64,000 nt of DNA from the NCBI GenBank assembly GCA_903813345.2, contig CAIIXF020000007.1:9741730-9805729 (forward strand), written 5' to 3'. This document shows, piece by piece, positions 12,101 through 27,100 of the stretch (positions are counted from its first letter, which is position 1; every line of letters begins with the position of its first letter). The notes beneath the pieces are model-generated. The model did not search any database and was not told where the DNA came from. It saw only the letters and a list, made by a program, of their open reading frames with translations. The stretch comes from Owenia fusiformis. Lineage: Eukaryota > Annelida > Polychaeta > Sabellida > Oweniidae. The position numbers were made by a program, and so were the translations under genes.

Positions 12101-15100
12101 AATTAATGTATCCACTGTATTTATATAGAACATATTATTCTTATTCATATTATTATATGTACATAAACTCTGTTAATAATGTGCATGTATATATTATATG
12201 TTAATTAAGTATACAACATGGAAATTAATGTATCCACTGTATTTATATAGAACATATTATTCTTATTCATATTATTATATGTACATAAACTCTGTTAATA
12301 ATGTACATGTATATATTATATGTTAATTAAGTATGTAACATGGAAATTAATGTATCCACTGTATTTATATAGAGCATATTAATGTATACATAAGTTTAAC
12401 ACTGAGATGATTATGTACAGTATATATCACTTCTGAGGGAAGATATGAATAAACTTCCAAGGGATGTAACCTTTAACTATACCCTGGGACTATACCAAAT
12501 ACTGTACATAGTGAATAAAGGATTTATCTAATGATCAATGTCAGGTAGTTGAATTTTCAATTTGTAATTAAAAATAAAAATGTGTTAAAATGCTTTGTGA
12601 CTACAGTCTTAAACCAAAGTACAGTATAAATATTATATAAGAAATTAAGTGTAGTGTATCTGTATGAATACTGTATATGTTCATAGGTGTAGTGTATCTG
12701 TACATAAGTATACTATATCTGTATATACATGTACTGTATACTGCATCTGTAACAATAAATGAAACACAGCATAAATGCTCTTTTACTGTAACCATCTCAC
12801 GATAGATCAGTGGGAAACCACAGAAAACTGAAGATGTATTAAATCACATGCTCACATGTAAAATGAGTCCCCACTTATCTCAATCACAAGGGTAGAAGAT
12901 AAAAATATCCATATAAAACAGTCTTCAGTAGAAAAATAATGTTATCCTTAGGATGAATGGAGTTGTTCATGTATTAGATCTTCTAATATAATACTGTATT
13001 GGTACCATTTCAGCGGGACTTGGTACTTTTTACGTGTCTCAGTACTCATTTGATTTCTTTGTTCTCATGGGTATCTTAGTATTTATATATTTTGGTACTT
13101 ATTCTGTGTCTTAGTACCAAGATATGGAATATATACCATCTCATATCTCGATATGTCTATGGTGTCTTGGTACTTTTACACTGTGGTACTCTTTCATCTA
13201 GTTGGATGACAAGATTTTAAACTGGTTTTACAAAATAAAATATGTTCTTCACATTCTGATATCAAATGTCCTATCACAGTAGGATGCAAGGAGAGAGAGA
13301 AGGTTTGGCTGACCAAAATGTTACATAGCACTCTGTGATCATATTCACTGATAGCTAATCATACATATAATACATGAACATAATTAATATATAATATCAT
13401 CAAATTACAATCCTATAGATTGGAAGGGATGTATCTAGAATTTCTATATAATGCTTCATTCTGTATTACACACTGTGTTATACTCTCATGAGAATTTGTT
13501 ATATTCATTCAATCATTATCACCATTGCTCACCAATGATCACATTTCATGTAGATAGTGCATAACTTAATACTGAAGTCTCGCATCATCCCATGTGACCC
13601 CTCACCCCCCACCCCCAAATATCCATCTCTGACCTCTGAAGAAAGGAGAGCAAACAAATATGGGAACCAAATATTTGATACAAGACTATATTTGGACTAC
13701 CCTATTCTAGAGGTTGATTCTGGGTCTTTTAAAGAGCCCAGTACAAATCTCTGTTTCTCAGGGTTTATTTGAAATGATCCTTTAAAAATATTACACAATC
13801 ATGCAAAATCACAGCCTTCTATTGATAACATTTTTTATGAAAAATAGCAGCCATTTTGAAATTCAGCTGTCATCTTTCAAATTTCCTTTATTGGTTTCTT
13901 TCTAGAAGGTTGATAGTTTGAGGAAAGAATGATGTGATGAGTATCAGAATGTGAAAACCCCATTTATATGTAGAACTGAGTAAAATGTAATAATGTGGTA
14001 ACACTGGTAAGCTTACAAATAATTCACATTCCATTGTGTATTAACAATTTCATGTTGTGCAGTATTGCAATACATAATTTATAAGTTCCAACCATGCTTT
14101 GTACTTACAACCATGATTGAATTCTACATCTAAGGCATATGAGAAGTATACGTCAATTAATTACGTTGAAAACATAGAGAAGCCTCAGTAAGGCGCCTTT
14201 GAAAAATTGATAAATACAGTGATCTCCCCACCACAAGAGCAACTGGGTGTTCTACGCTGTTGCAAATTGAAATCAAATGCTACCCACTTGAAATTTGCTT
14301 GCACACTATCAAAAGAGTGAAATATTGAGATATGTTGACCAAAACTGGTAAAATTAGGAATTAGCATCCAATTTAAAAAACACTAGTAAAGATCACTGAA
14401 ATATGTATTGAATATCTATAAAAGTATGACATAACATTTTAAGAGTCATGGTACCTGAAAAAGGAGACTCTGAGCCTCTACAAGAATAATTTGAGCATTC
14501 TAGCTCAAATACCAAAGCTTCTAAAGATCTGACTTTGGGAAAAGGATTCACCTTTTTTTCAAATACTAGTAGTTTTTACACTAAGAGTTAAAACCCATTG
14601 CAATAATGTTTTCTGGTGCAACTTACATGTCTGAACATTACAAAAGTACAAATCTATGAATGTAGTATGAAACTAAAACCCACTTCCCGAGATATCAATC
14701 CAAAAAATGTAAAGAACATTTCCTTGATACATGTCTACTGTAGGTCATTGCGACCTATCTTACTTTTACTTCTTTCAAAAGGAAATTGGTTTCTTCATGA
14801 TTTCAGCCTTTTAGTTTTTATTTCCCAATTGGTAGCGACTTCTCCATCAATTTCCAATAAAAAGTAATTATGACATATGAAAAACATGAATAACATAGAC
14901 ACGGAACAAAGAACATGAAAGGAAAATAAAAATTCAATTTTGTCTATATGTATACAATATCTGAACCCTAAATATCGATAATAATTAGGCATGTTAATTA
15001 GTCTTGTACCAGGCCCATAATCATAATTTTTCCTGTGTTAATGTGTGTAAGAGAGTACACATGAGATTGATACCAGGCTACTTGTTAGTATCATGGGCTT

Positions 15101-18100
15101 TCCATTCTAATTGAAAGCCCATGTTAGTATGCTTCAGAATATGTTAAAATCCACCTACATATATGTGTATTTTGCATGACATCTGCCAGGGCACTCCTAG
15201 CCTGGTTTCCTGGGACGTTAATATTGGCGTATATATGAGACCGAGTCCTATCTGCCCCCATACTGGGCCCTGCCGCTGGACTGGGGGAAGAGGCATGGCT
15301 ATGACGACCACCTGAGCTAGCGGAGCGACCCGACCCAGACCGACCAAGGTCAGAGTTCTCGAATGCGCTATCATCATCTGATGAGGAATCTGCAACAAAA
15401 TAGAAACAAGTGTGTTATTACATGTAATAAACACAGGGAGGTAAAAATGACAAAGATGGTGAATATTTCCATTTAAAGCTTAGCATTACGATGCTCCACA
15501 TTCCCATACAATGGATAAAACAAAGTGGAAAGTATCAAACCCAATGTTCAATACGTATATATTGTATATAGTTTCTAAGATATGAATGAGAGATTTTTGA
15601 CATATTTTTGCATCTGTAATGCCACATAGGAATGTCTTGTTTGTTTTAATGGTTGTTTTTTTGCTTTTAAATAATGCCGCCTCCTATGTTTTCTAATCAC
15701 AGGTTGATTCTTTATCTTATAAAAGAGTCAATTATGTCTTACAAACACACACAGAGCCTAGAAACCTTGAAAGATTTGAGCTGAATGAAGGATACAGCAT
15801 CGGCTTAAATACACAGAACATATGAGTACATGTAAATGATACACAAGTACATGTACCGGTACTTTAAACGTACCTGGTGTACTACGTCTTCTATGTTGGT
15901 CACGTTTCACGACAGCCGATGTACGCTTTGAGGGCATGGGCATCGCACTCTTTTTCTCCTTGTGTTGAGCCAAGGCCTGCATCACTGCCTCCGTGCGGAT
16001 CTCTGCAAAGTTTAAGTCAAATCTCGACATTTAATACTAAGTCTCACTACAATCATTCCTAAATATTTATTTATTTCCCTTTTCCGTCAAAGAATTCCTC
16101 AAGGTGATCTAGGAGTCATCAGTGATTGATATTTGTTATGTTATATAAGCTATTGAGTTAAGTTGGACATGCATAGGCAAGCCATGTACATGTACAGATA
16201 CAGGTTTAGACATGAAGAGAGCTGAAGATGCGACAGATTTAACATGGAGTGTTGTGAAACATGTGGCACAAATGGGCAATGACGATGTGTCAATTAACAC
16301 TATGATGATTCAGTTTTATTTTAACATGTGGAATGTGATTATTAAACACAAATAACCATAAAGCAAACATTCATAATCAAATAACTTTGACATAATGCAA
16401 CAAGACATGTATAAGTCATGACTACATGTGTTAAGACATGACTGAACTAGTATGGAGATTGTCTCTATATAGATAAGTTATGACTATACAAGGTATGACT
16501 ATATTTATAATTCATGACTATACGTATATAAAGATGACTATGTATGTTATGCCTACATGTAAGAACCCTCTGAAAATTAGTCACAGCCATTTAGTCTGCC
16601 ACTTTTGTTCACTTGGGTCCCTATGGTCAATGTGAAAACTGAACATGCAAAGATGGTTGTTTCTACCATTCATCTGATCTCTTATGAGGAAACAATATAA
16701 TATTCTAATCACAAATCCTCTGATATATCAAGAAAGTATCCCTTAAGAAAAAAGCCATGGTAACCATGGTATTCCATGGTGCGTCCATGGTAATCCATGG
16801 TTTTCCATGGAAATTCATGGTTTTCCATGTTATTTTCCATGGAAATTCATGGACGCCCATGGTAATCTTCCATGGATATTTACCATGATTTTCTGTGGTA
16901 ATTGGTGGTTTGATAATTGGTTTTTAATGGATGTGTCATGGGCGGCTTTTACCATGACACATGGACATGTAAAATGAACAATTATGGTAGGATTTGTATT
17001 TACCAAAATCTCCAAAATTAATGTTTTGATGATATATCCCAGTTGGACTGAGACTTATCATAGAGAAAAAAGGGTGGACATTTCATTTTTTAGGTTTAGC
17101 AAGAACGTTCATTGAATGTTAAACTCAGCTTCCTTACAAATTAGAAAATATGTGAAAATTATATAATTTTTTTATATAGAAATATGATAGTGCAGTTAAT
17201 GCAGCACAGAGTAGGCCACAAGATTTCAAAAACAATTGTGCAAAGGGCTTTTGTGTAGATCAAGACTAGATAGAGATTGCTTATTTTTTAGGCCAAACAC
17301 TTCTTTCCTTTGAAAAAGATTAAGTCAAACTAACCCAAGCTCTGTTTTTATTTCAACACTTTCTTTAATTTTCAGTTTTAAAAATCAATATGAAATAATT
17401 TAATAAATAATTTTTTTTAAATTACATTTCGTACATTTGAGAATACAATCAAAAACCATGGTTTCTTTCTTTGAAGTTGAGGAAACTGTAATCAAAAGCC
17501 ATGGAAGTCGGTTGATTGCAATCGAAAGCCATGCTTTTCCATGATTATTTCTTTGATGTTTCGGAAAGTGCAATCAAAAGCCATGGTTTTCCATGGTTAT
17601 TCTTTTGATCTTTTGAAAGTCCATGGTTTTCCATGGGCTATTTGTTTGGTCTTTTGGATGCAGAAAAAAGAATAAAACATTTTGTTTCTAAATGAATTTC
17701 TCCAAATTAAGTCCCATTCAACCTTTATAAGAATATTATCTCTCAAATTAATGTTAAAAAATTAATCTCTTTGCAACAGATTATAATAGTTCATTTGCAT
17801 AATTCTTAAATATTCTGATCTTAATTGTTATTATGTATGATAATCTTACTCTTTCTAATGCTCCCACTTCAGTAATTATTATTGTCGGTGAGTGTAGACA
17901 GTGCAAGTCAAAAACTCATTGTTGATCAAATAAAACCAAATAAGATTTACTCCAAATAAAAATGTTTATTCAGTCTACAATGAGGGAATCCAGTGAGCTG
18001 ATTTTATCACTTATTTTGTCTTTTTTTACATCAGTGCCAAGTTAAATGAAAGCAAATCCCAGCAAACAAATTATTACTTGTAATTGTGGGGTCAAATCAT

Positions 18101-21100
18101 CAATTAAAAAAATATTGAGTAAATAGTTCTTTGTCATATGACACTATGTACAGAATGTACAAACATATATTCAGATTGTAAAAACATGGTTGTATTTCAG
18201 GCCTGAAACCAGCTTTTGTCAAGAAGGTCGACTTTCTCAAAAATTTGAGGGGGAGGGGCGTCATATTCTTCTCTCTATGATTAGTCTCAATCCAGCTTGG
18301 ATTCATTCGTTAAAATATTGATTCAATTTTGAAGATTTTGGTAAAAACAAAACATGCCAAAATTGTTGATTTTACAACTCAAGTGTCATGTTAAAAACAT
18401 GGCATGTCCATGAAAAAACAATTACCAAACCACTAATTACCACGGAAAATCATGGTAAATATCCATGGAAGATTACCATGGGTATCCATGAATTTCCATG
18501 GAAAATACCATGAAAAACCATGAATTTCCATGGAAAACCATGGATTACCATGGACGCACCATGGATTACCATGGACGCACCATGGAATACCATGGTTACC
18601 ATGGCTTTTTTCTTAAGGGATATCTACTAGAGTCTCTCATTTCTGTACATACACGTCTCTGTTAAGAGGTACAAGGGATGAGGGACTCGTGCCAGAAAAA
18701 CGCATAGTGTTTTAGCTAAGGACTTTAAACTAGCTAGTCAAAACGACATTATAGACCAGTTAGTATACCAATAAGTCATGCATTAAGTCCTTGGATCTCC
18801 CCAATCTACCTTACCACAGGTCTGTATGTAAAGTGAGGGGGTTGCCAAAACAGGGGCTTGAAGCATGTCTACTATTCAAATGATCTGTCAATCCATATCA
18901 AGAAAGATGCTAATGACCAGCTGACTGCCTTAAGGATTGAATCATTAAAAAGTATCATCTGTCAAAAATGTAATTAATTCCATTTAGACTTATTTTGACC
19001 CCCACCCTCCCCTCAAAACATATCTTCGCTGATATGTTGATGAACCAGACAATTTAAACTGGTGCTTTCATAAAACAATTTGGCTTTTATCCCAACGCAA
19101 AAAGACGTATACAATCATGTCTTTTGACAGGGTCGTTGTTTTATCAGACACCTTAATAGAGCCCTGTACAGTACATACATACAACAGAAGAATGTGGACT
19201 TACCAGAGTGGTATCTGTTATCCTCACGGGTGAGACGACGATGCGCACGTCGTGCTGCAGCAGTAGATGGACTAGGCTCAGTGGGACCAGATGCTGGAAA
19301 TAAATCACATCATTGAGACCAATAAGATCACAAGGTATAGTCACTCTTACAAATCAGTCCTGCCTGAAGATGGTTTCTTAACTTCACCTTTCCTGTGTAA
19401 CATATCCAAAATCTATTCCTGATTATCTGTATATCCAATGTAAGGATTCAAACTTCTCACATTTAGATCACATGAAATGTATAGTCATTCCTATATATTT
19501 TGTCCCGATCCGTTGCTGTTGTTGCTTGTAATAACATGTAATTGCCACAATTATAAAGCAGCATCAGTTATATCCCATTATCTCCTAAAGGAGAAACCTA
19601 TAAGCCAGGTTACACCCTACTTTGAATCATATCTCCTCTTGTAAAAACTTTACTGCTGGATACCATCCAATGCTATAATGTAACGCTTCATTCTCCCATA
19701 CATCAGAGCATACCATGGCATTTACCTCTCTCTCTTGCTAACCTATAAAGTTAGGACCGATGCAAACATTTAAGGTAGGATGGGTAGGATGAAATCTGCC
19801 TGACTAAACCAGTCTATTTCATGCTGATGGCAAGTCCAAAAGATGCCTAACCAGTACTAACTTAACCTAAAATTATACAGTAAAACCTGAACACCTGTGG
19901 AGCCTATAGGGAGGTGTTCACTATAGGTAGGTGTTCCCATAGGCGATTTTATATAGAAGTCAATGGAGTATGTGTTGACAAGAGGTGTCTACTAGACACA
20001 AGTGTTCACTAGAGAGACTGGTGTTCACAAGAGAGAGAGGCGTTCACTTAGACAGGTTTTACTGTATATCATATAATCAGTCTAATGTTACTCGACTAGG
20101 CCTACCTGAAACGTATAGCCTTACAATGTTTCAAATCTTAAAGTAACTTGACAGGTACATTATAATAATATCTCAAGTCAAAAGTTGCCTCACAAGAGCT
20201 ACCTTAATCTGAGAGTCTTATACTAATTCAAGTCTAAAGTAACTGAATTAGACCTAGACCCACCTTAATGTTAGAAAAAATTTCTAATCTAAAAGTAACT
20301 TGATTACACCTACCTTAACCTTAAAAGCGTACATAATTTCAAGTCTAAAAGTTACCTAACTAGACCTACCTGAATCTTTAGAATCATTATCACTATTTGT
20401 TATTTGAGCATTTTTGTTATCTCCTCTTATCTGGACACTTCAGTATCAGTTGGTAGCTCCTATAAGACTACAGTGAACTTTCTCAAATAAGAAAATAAAA
20501 TGTTTTGCTTCATCGATTCAGTGCTCCGAGGCATCAATATTCCATCCTATCATATTCAAAATAAGAAATCTCACCATGCTTAGATTTGAACACATGTATG
20601 TAGTATGTAAACTTACTGAAACACTATAAATAACTGTATGAAAGAATTTCATCACTCATGTTACATTCTGCGCTTCAGACAGCCAAGTTATAATACCACA
20701 AATACTTCAGAATATCAATAGATCATTTTCCTACTCAAATAGCCAAGGTAAAAAATGAATATGTGTTTAGCATGTAAACCACCACATTTTAGGTGCAAAT
20801 TAGTTATGATTCATTTAGATATATATGTACTGTGTACCTTTACTTTAAAATGTTGGGCTCATTCATTACACTTACATGGTTTCCTATAATTCACCAATTC
20901 AACCGCCATGTTGAAATGTTAAACAAATAGCCTGATATTTTCCTGATAATCCTCAATCCTCAACTTACAGTGAGTGATTATGGTGATTATCACTTTATCC
21001 ATATCATATCATATATGATATTGTATTGCGTCATATCATGTCATCATATCCATCAAATGATTTTATTATATTTCTAGAATATCTCTTGAAAGGATTCTTT

Positions 21101-24100
21101 TCCAATTTTGGCATTTTACTTTTATCCCTTAATGTCTAACAGTAAAATCGTGGTCTCAGGATGTGTAATTTGTCAACACTGTTACCAAACTGTTCACTTC
21201 CACAAAAACAATTCCTTCAGTGCTCATTATTGGAGCAACCCTTTACCAGTAAAAAACTTTCCATTTCGCATAGTTTATAGATAACTGAAAAAGCATCCAA
21301 AATAGTGAAATCAACATCTTTAGCTTAAGAAAATAAAAAATTCGGGACAAACTGTTTCTTGCTTATGTTACATGATCAAATGACATGTGAGTTATCTTAT
21401 ATTGAAGATTGTGTTAAGATTCTACAAGGGAGGTCTGCACCATCAGGTGTCACAATAATTGGGCATCAACTCAGTATTCTGAACAGGACCTAGAAACATG
21501 CTAGCACAGGCTCTGAACTTTTCACGTAATAAAAAAGTACATTGTATTTCCATTGTGATTTTTTAGCTTTTTAATTTCATTAATTTAAGCTTCTAAAGCT
21601 TTATCACTTTGCAGTACAATATCATATCTTAATAAAGGTGCATGTGAGTACTGCAACAATTTGAGGTTTTGAAAGTATGCTTGCACCCACTTATCAACAC
21701 CAATCTGAACTGTGAAAATAAGAATTATGCACTTCAAAACTTCAAACAAAAATCTTGTTAAAAACACTCATGTCTCCTCTTTAATTAGCATTGACTTACA
21801 CCATTTCATTGAATTAAAAATATTTAGTTAAAGATGCCTCGATTTACTTAAGACTACTTTAAACATGTAAAACCTTCTCTCAATATTTTGAAATTATTCC
21901 GAGGAGAAAACTTGACTGATATCAGCACAACAAAAATGATAAAACAGCAGCTTCACAGAGCTGCACAGCAAACTTAAATTTAAAAAATTCATCTAATCAC
22001 ACTTCAGTTTTAACATTTCAGCATTTATAAATCCTCACACACTTCAGAGCCAGTGGTAAATAAATGGTAGACCACCTGTTACACTAAATTCATCCAAGTT
22101 GGAGGCATCATTCTTTTACAATTATTCCATTTTTTATAGTACATAAACTTGGCTGATGATTATCTTAAAAAATGCACATATTATATATGCTGGCTTTTTC
22201 AGGGGAGAAATAACTAAAATAGAGTTCATACTTCAAAAGTTTTATATTGTATCAAATCATGTTAAAATATACATCCAGTATCAAAGATATTCTTAATCTT
22301 GGGAATTTGGTATTTGTCATTATACATCTAACCAAAATTCAAATGAAACCCTGAACTTGTGAAGATGTGAAATCTTTCTTTCAACAGAAATTCTTTGACA
22401 AAACAGGACTATAAAATTCTGCAAAAACCTTTTACCAGACAACAAATATTATGATTAAAACCTTTTACTTAAACTGATATTAGTTAGACAAAAATGGTTT
22501 GGAAAGTAAATTTTTCTATAAATATGTTTTGACTGAGAAATATAAAGATAGAGTTGACCATTTTCTATGAAAAATCTGTTTTTAAATTGTCTTAGTGAGT
22601 GACCAGATCAGCTTGACCTTGGAGTTTTAACACAAGCCATCAATTTCATGTTCCAAATATAGAGCTGTCAATCAAAATCTTGAACCATGTAGAAGAGTGA
22701 GTTATTTTTAGTTTGATTGAAGTCAGATATCTTCATCTTGAATTGTTTCCAGAAACAGAATTGAAGTTTTATAACAATGCTCAACGTTTAATTTGTAAGC
22801 ATTTAGAAAATAATTATTGATAATTATATACAGGTCATAGTGACCTACTTGTAACAGACATTGAAAAAATATTCTTGTTTAGCACAATGAAATTAAGCAA
22901 TAATCATAGATTAATTTTAGATATGCAACAAACAAAAGTGGCAGCCATTTGGAAATGAGTAACAATGTTCTGCAGTTTATTAACTCATTTCAGAACTCAG
23001 CAAGACAAAATTCACTTTTTTCTTTTTGGGGATCCATCATTAACCCAATTAGAAATGGATAATCTATTTTCACTGGTTGCGAATTATCTCATTGAAAACA
23101 CAACCAGAATCCAAGGAGGATTGGCTCCCAGAATGCAACACCGATATTCTGCAAAACAATCACCTAGCGATAGCTTTGTTGGAGAGTATCGGGTCATTCT
23201 CCATGCAGTCGTACAAATTATACAGACACGAATAGCAAATGACGCATGCGTGGAGATTAAAGAATATCGAGTTGGAACCCTGGCTTCCAATCCTCCTTGA
23301 CCAGAATCTAAATATTTTCCTGCCTATGACCTGTTTCCATTTTCAACATATTACCCCCCCCCCAGGATATCAGCAGCCCTCCTATCTTTTGTTTCATTGC
23401 AAGGCATTCTACCATTTACAGGTGACATCCAGGTTAAGATTAATATTGTACTTTATTGTTTATTTATATAAGGGGACATCTAATGCTTACAGCGCTTTGC
23501 CCCTTGTAATTGTATCTAAATGACTTGTGCTTACAATAAATATGAAAGATGATAAAAAAATGTTCTGCAGTTCTTTGCCCGTTTGGAAAAAGGTCCGTCC
23601 AGAAAACCAAGGGAATGACTTCCTGAATAGAAACCATGTAGCCTATGTTTCATTCAAACTTTCCACAAGTGATCAAGACGAGTCTCTTGATTGATTAGAA
23701 TGATTATTACCGAAAATGTTCTGTGATGGAATGTTTGAGCAACTACCTTTAAGACAAATGCTTATAAAATGTGGACCAAATTCTGTAATTTACATACCAG
23801 TTAACAAAAATTACATTTTTTCAGATAAAATGGTGGTTATTTTGAAATTTAGTGGCTATCTTGAAATTTTTTCTTGATCTCAGCTCCTGTGTCACTAAGG
23901 CACAAGCATATAAAATTTGAAATAAATTCTTTGACTGGTATTGAAGTTATCAAAGATTACATTGTTTACAAAAAAAGATGGCCATTTTGAATTGAGCAGC
24001 CATACTAATTAAAAATTCCTTTTTGAGCAGATGTCTCTTGCCCAAATGTCATCTACCTATAAAATTTGAACCAAATCTGTCAGCCGGTATTTCAGTTATC

Positions 24101-27100
24101 ACCTGGATAGACAAATAGACAGACAGAGGGATGGCTTTTTATTCTATATACCTACTGAACTTTGTTTGGTTGAATAATATAACCAGAACAACGGCAACGC
24201 CAAAGCGTAGCAAATCCCATCGAACAGAAATGGCTGGCATTTTTACAAACAAAATATATAGCAAATATCATAAAACAACACACCTGAAAGGCCACCATTT
24301 TCAAAATGGTTGCTCACTAGCCAAGTTGTCATCAGAAGAAATAATATGCTTTTAAGTAGCCACCTATAAAATTCGCACACATGTACTTGTAAAATAATTC
24401 ACATAAAAATGGTGGCCATTTTTCAAAATGGCCGACTACTCCCCAAAGTTTTATTAGACAATGTGCCATGCTTAAAGTATTAACATATCAAATATGAACA
24501 AAGTCGCTTCACTTCATTTCGAGTTATAGTCAAAAATGACAGCCATTTTTTAAAATGGCCGCCTACTATCCGAAGTGTCATGAGACAGTGTGCAATGCTC
24601 AGGAGTATTCACATATCAAATATGAACAAAATCGCTTCACTACTTTTCAAGTTATAGTAAAACCGTAAAAATGATGGCCATTTTTCAAAATGGCTGCCTA
24701 CTACCCAAAGTGTCATTAGACAGTGTGCCATACTTATAGTCTTCATATAAAATATGAAACATACCAAATATGAACAAAATCGCTGAACTACTTTTCAAGT
24801 TATAGTAAAATACGTTAAAATGGTGCCATTTTTCAAAATGGCCACCTTCTACCAAAAGTGTCATTAGACAGTGTACCATGCTTTTAGTATTCACATACCA
24901 AATATAAACAAAATCGCTCCACTACTTTTCGAGTTATAGTAAAATACGTTAAAATGGTGGCCATTTTTCAAAATGGCCACCTTCTACCAAAAACAGTGTG
25001 CCATGCTTATAGTATTCACATACCAAATATGAACAAAATCGCTTCACTACTTTTCGAGTTATAGTAAAATACGTTAAAATGGCGGCCATTTTTCAAAAAA
25101 AAATTCAAAATGGCCGCCTTCTTCCAAAAGTGTCATACGACAGTGTGCCATGCTTATAGTATTCACATACAAAATATGATCAAAATCGCTCCACTACTTT
25201 TCGAGTTCTAGTAAAATACGTTAAAATAACGAGTAAAGGCCGCCATTTTTCATAGGTGTACAAAATATGAACAAAATCGGGCCAACGGTATTTGAGTTAT
25301 TGCCCGGACAGACGGACGGACAGACAGACGGACGGATGGACGGACGGAGGCGTTCCCTATATCCCTCCGAACTTCGTTTGATGGGATAATAAGATATTAA
25401 TGCAGAATGCTTACTCACTTCGAGAGCCATGTTAGATTTTGAAACTTATGGCTCTCAAACGGGGAAATAGACAGCTGAATAAAAGTGACCTTTTAGACAC
25501 GAATTAAGTCGATCAGCTGCCTACTTCTGTTCTCTAACTATGTAATACATCATTATCATCCTTCCGTGCAAGTATTGGAGCGCTGAAGTACTTCCTTTTC
25601 GATCAAGACTTGTAATTGTTAGTCGAATGAATGTTTTTACTGCCAAATTCCAATATGGCGTTTTCTGCTCGGACATTTCCGTGAATCTCCAGAGGTTGTC
25701 CGAACCTAATTATTCTCAAAATTCATTTCGTCCGTTGCGCATCTCGATCCTAGCAGACCGCCATATTGGAAATGGGTCGAAAAAAACATTCACTTGATGA
25801 ACAATTTACAAGTCTTGATCGAAAAAGAAGTATTTCAGCGCTCCAATACTTGCACGGATTGATGATACTGATGTAAGACACAGTTAGAGACCAAAAGTAA
25901 GCCGCTGAAATCTTTATTAATATTTTAAAGGTCACTATTACTAAGCTGTCCAAGTGCGGCGTGGGAAAGCTATCGTATCAAAATCTACATAACTTTCGCA
26001 GGAAGTAACAGAATGCTCCATTCATATAATAGGAACAGAACCTAGTTTTTAACTTAACATAAATATTGCTAAACAAACAAAAATACCTATTTTTCATTTG
26101 AGAACTATAAACTGTGATATGATATCAAAATATATGTTGGCCTTGAGGAACATTCTTGATAAATGTTTCATCTAATAGCTTTTAAGTAAATCTAATGACA
26201 TTCTGATGATAAAAGCCATGTCATATACATCAGATATATACAATTAAAGCAACTTATTGACTTAAACACCCCTGTATGCATGATGAACACCTCTGCAATA
26301 TGAAGACTTTTTCATTTTTCAAACCAATTCATAATCTAAAAGAATTCCCCTCCCCTCATATTTAGTTTTTACTGTTTACCTTAGAAGGGTTTTACCATAC
26401 ACATGCATGATAGATTAAATAAATGTAAATATCTGTTTTCTATTTCTAGTAAGGGAGTAAAAAGCAATTCTAAGAGCAAGCCAGTATCATCACCTATATG
26501 TATGGTCAAAGTACTTCTGTTAGTTGAAATGGTAAGTCTGTTAAAAAACTTAAATGTCGAATACATTTATAAAATATATATCAATGAACAAATATTTCAC
26601 TCTATTGAAGTGAACACCTGTACATCTTTCACAAGTGATATTCCACGAAGCCAGAAGGGCAAGTGGAATATCACCTTGTGAAAGTGCTACAGGTATTCAA
26701 CGAAAATAGAGTGAAATATTTGTTTTATTATATCACTGTCTAGCTAAACATCCCTAATATTATTAAGTCATTAAGTCTTCAGATATTTTTACGAATCTAC
26801 TCGGTTCGTCTGCCATTTTGACTTACACTGAACTAAATTATTTACACTGAACGAAAACAAATTCTTTGAAAATTCCCGGGAGCGTGGGATATCGCTAGAT
26901 ATCTCACGGTTGTCTTATCTGATTAGCATTGCCATTGAATATCGCCAGATATCCCACGACATGTGACCCGGTTTTGACCAATCATACTGTCGCTAGCTAG
27001 ATAGTGATAAAATAATTTCACATATAGTGCATGTTTGATCATTTATAAAGAGATGCATGATATTTTGAGAAAAACGCTGACAAAATGCAAATGGTTTTTC

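Larger units (their letters stand above)
8244..15158 (-). other. DIP2 intron 5 (6.9 kb)
   Basis: Contains the 36-bp-type array (8921-9214), the 122-bp satellite split by a Helentron-like element (10785-12383), a small fragment resembling the Helentron unit at about 13835-13890, and a CAGTGATCTC element (14217-14398). I found no coding exon. Confidence 0.7.
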
